A stretch of 64,000 nucleotides of DNA from Wuchereria bancrofti (taxonomy: Eukaryota > Nematoda > Chromadorea > Rhabditida > Onchocercidae): the NCBI GenBank assembly GCA_005281725.1, contig SSBO01000012.1, positions 14,855,501-14,919,500 on the forward strand, read 5' to 3'. Of this stretch, positions 62,045-64,000 are shown piece after piece; within the stretch, counting starts at the first letter, position 1; every line of letters begins with the position of its first letter. The notes beneath the pieces were generated by a model. The model saw nothing but the letters and a program-made list of their open reading frames with translations, was not told the origin of the DNA and did no database searches. The translations under genes were made by a program, and so were the position numbers.

Positions 62045-64000
62045 TTTATTTTTGGCCATTAAATGGGCTAAAAGTCTTCCATCATTTGCGTCACTGTCAC
62101 TTCGTGACCAGGTAAAATGGAATTAATGCTGTTCAATAATGTCATAGCTTTTATAATTTTTTGAAAAAAATGATAAGTTACCTTCTCTTTTCAAAATATT
62201 TGACTAATTTCCGCCTGCTACAGTTAAAATTGCTGAAAGAAAATTGGTGCGATCTTTTCCTCCTCAGTGTGTTCCAATGGTCACTTCCAATGGAAAAATG
62301 TCCCTTGCTGAATGCTTTGCAAAGTGATCCGTCCAGTTTTTGTTATTTGAACGATTTATTCTTTCGGATTCGTAGTTATGGCATTGATCATGGTGAATTT
62401 GCTTGTTTAAAGGCCATAGTGCTGTTTAGACCAGGTAAACTTTTTTCAAATATTTGTTGCATTATTTGATTTGCTTTCCTTCAAATTTCATTTCAATTCT
62501 AAATTCTGACTAAATTTCAAGTCAAGCGAAGTTGAAACGGTAGTGTCAAAATACTATGACAAATGGAGAGTTAAAAATTAAGTCTGCATACTAAAAAGAA
62601 GTCAGTGCAATTCAAATCCCAATACTACTGAAGTTTTTTGAACTCATTTAGTTTCTTCTCAAGTGTTTTTACTGCTGACACAAAGTTCAGTTGCTATAAA
62701 TTATGCAAAAAATTTTGAAATGCTAAGAAACAAGAAGTCAAAAAAAATCAAGAATTTAAAAAAAAATCAGTTTTTGAACTGTTTGAAAATGAATTGAGCA
62801 GGAAAATTTTCGAATTTTTCGATGAAATTCCACTTCAACCCACTTCATTACAAGAAAAATATTTCCTACATTTTTAATTTACAATAAGAAAAAGTTTGTT
62901 TTGAGCGAATAAGTATTTTTGTATATATTCAGAACATTTGATTTTTTTATGTTATCATTCACATCGGGTATGTACGTCATCTACAATGTCTCTTTCAATG
63001 TTTATCAACTTTGTTTTTAAGGCAGTCAAAATATTCACTTTCGGCTTGTCCGATTATTTTTAACACAAGTTTTCTTCTGTATGCAATACTTTTGCAACTG
63101 CTTTCAAATCATACAACATATAGCTTAAAATTCCTTTTATTATATTGCCATTTTATATAGAAGGAACTTAACTGCCTGACAAACAAATCTCCTATATTCT
63201 TATTTCTAATAACAATAAGCATTTCTCATTCATCTACTGTATAATAATCATAAGTAAACAACAAAATTAAAATGTAATTAATTTAACACTCAAAATTTGA
63301 TTTTGGACTGATTTGGCTATAAGATGAGATGATGTCAGTTTCGCCGGATGATTTAATATCCATTTAAGGATTGAGTGAATAAAGAAGGAGGTGGGAGAAG
63401 AGGAAGATAAGGAACATAAGGAAGCCATTATAAGTGGCAAAATAATTGAGACGACGGCGGGAATGATGGCGGCCTAGGCTACAGTAAAAGAAAGGATGAA
63501 GTAAAAAGCTAATTAAATTTATTCTCTTCCATGCTGTCATCCCACCCCTATTTTGCTGCATAACATCCTTTCTCTTTTCTTCAAAGATTTGATTAAAATT
63601 GTCATCGTGTTCAGCCAACTCTTTTTTTCTTAAAATGTGATGAGTTATTTTAATAAATGTTGAGTTTTTGAATTTTTTGGTTTTGCAATTAATTTATTTA
63701 TTTGCTTTAAGTTTTCTCAATAAATTCGTTGACATACAACTTATTTTAAAACCTTGCTAATATTCATTTTGTGAAATTTTGTTAAAATTACAGTAATCAA
63801 GAAATATAAAACGATCTTTAATGCTATCATTCTCAATTAAATTCATAAATTATTATCTCAAAATCCCATTTTATATATTTGCGCAAACAATTTGACCTAA
63901 ATGCTGATAAAAGCTTAAGTTTTAAATTAGAAAATTTCTGTATTAGTTGGGTTTTTTTTGTTTTATAAATATTTTCTTAATATCTTGATATAATCTATAA
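62045..64000 (+). pseudogene. Second, 5'-truncated copy of fax-1 LBD exons
   Basis: 62045-64000 aligns with 35043-36999. It starts in the middle of exon 8 ([14 protein letters not shown]), contains full exon 9 (62224-62434) with intact splice sites and open frame, then most of the long intron, and runs off the window just before the next exon. Substitutions relative to fax-1 in the exons include Asn to Ser, Leu to Pro, Met to Leu and Leu to Ile; none is a stop. Without DBD or 5' exons it cannot encode a receptor as assembled, but it could be part of an allele or paralogue misjoined here. Typed as pseudogene for the truncation only. Confidence 0.7.

Overview
The window looks like nuclear DNA from a nematode. 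It is AT-rich, introns are mostly short and end in TTTTCAG-like acceptors, there is cuticle-type collagen, and its nuclear receptor has the NR2E3/FAX-1 P-box. A parasitic Spirurina-type (filarial-like) species is my guess from general composition; species cannot be fixed from this sequence alone.

Layout. 1-6592 is one copy (A) of a diverged segmental duplication. It carries a decayed cuticle collagen gene on the minus strand followed by non-coding DNA, and it ends at a single-N contig join (6593). 8788-14315 (minus) is a 12-exon gene for a GPALPP1/DUF3752 protein; it is interrupted by two apparently perfect tandem duplications (10037-13405 and 13762-17152) whose units meet exactly at single Ns, so they are probably unmerged contig overlaps. 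After a 59-N gap, 18509-22455 (plus) is a complete Hippo-pathway MST/CST kinase gene, kinase domain to SARAH domain, in 12 in-phase exons. 24211-31394 is the second copy (B) of the segmental duplication with a differently damaged collagen gene and two more N-junction repeats. 33004-37481 (plus) is a complete FAX-1/NR2E3 nuclear receptor gene in 11 in-phase exons. 39554-62040 (minus) is the greater part of a LYST/Beige-family BEACH protein gene (helical-repeat region, ConA-like segment, PH-BEACH, BEACH, WD40). Its 5' side is cut inside an open exon at about 62041, where a diverged copy of the FAX-1 ligand-binding exons (62045-64000) begins.

The genes are unrelated in pathway: a probable nuclear protein, a growth-control kinase, a neuronal-identity receptor and a lysosome/vesicle-trafficking scaffold. 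GPALPP1 and the kinase are divergently transcribed; FAX-1 and LYST are convergent. I rebuilt exon chains by following GT/AG sites with phase kept at every junction.

The most notable signals are structural: an abrupt LYST/FAX-1 exon-to-exon junction without Ns, a block at 25153-26205 that switches from copy-B to copy-A sequence, complementary damage in the two collagen copies, an in-frame candidate cassette exon and a frame-deciding tandem donor in fax-1, and a short upstream ORF overlapping the kinase start. No CRISPR, tRNA, rRNA or intact transposon was recognised.
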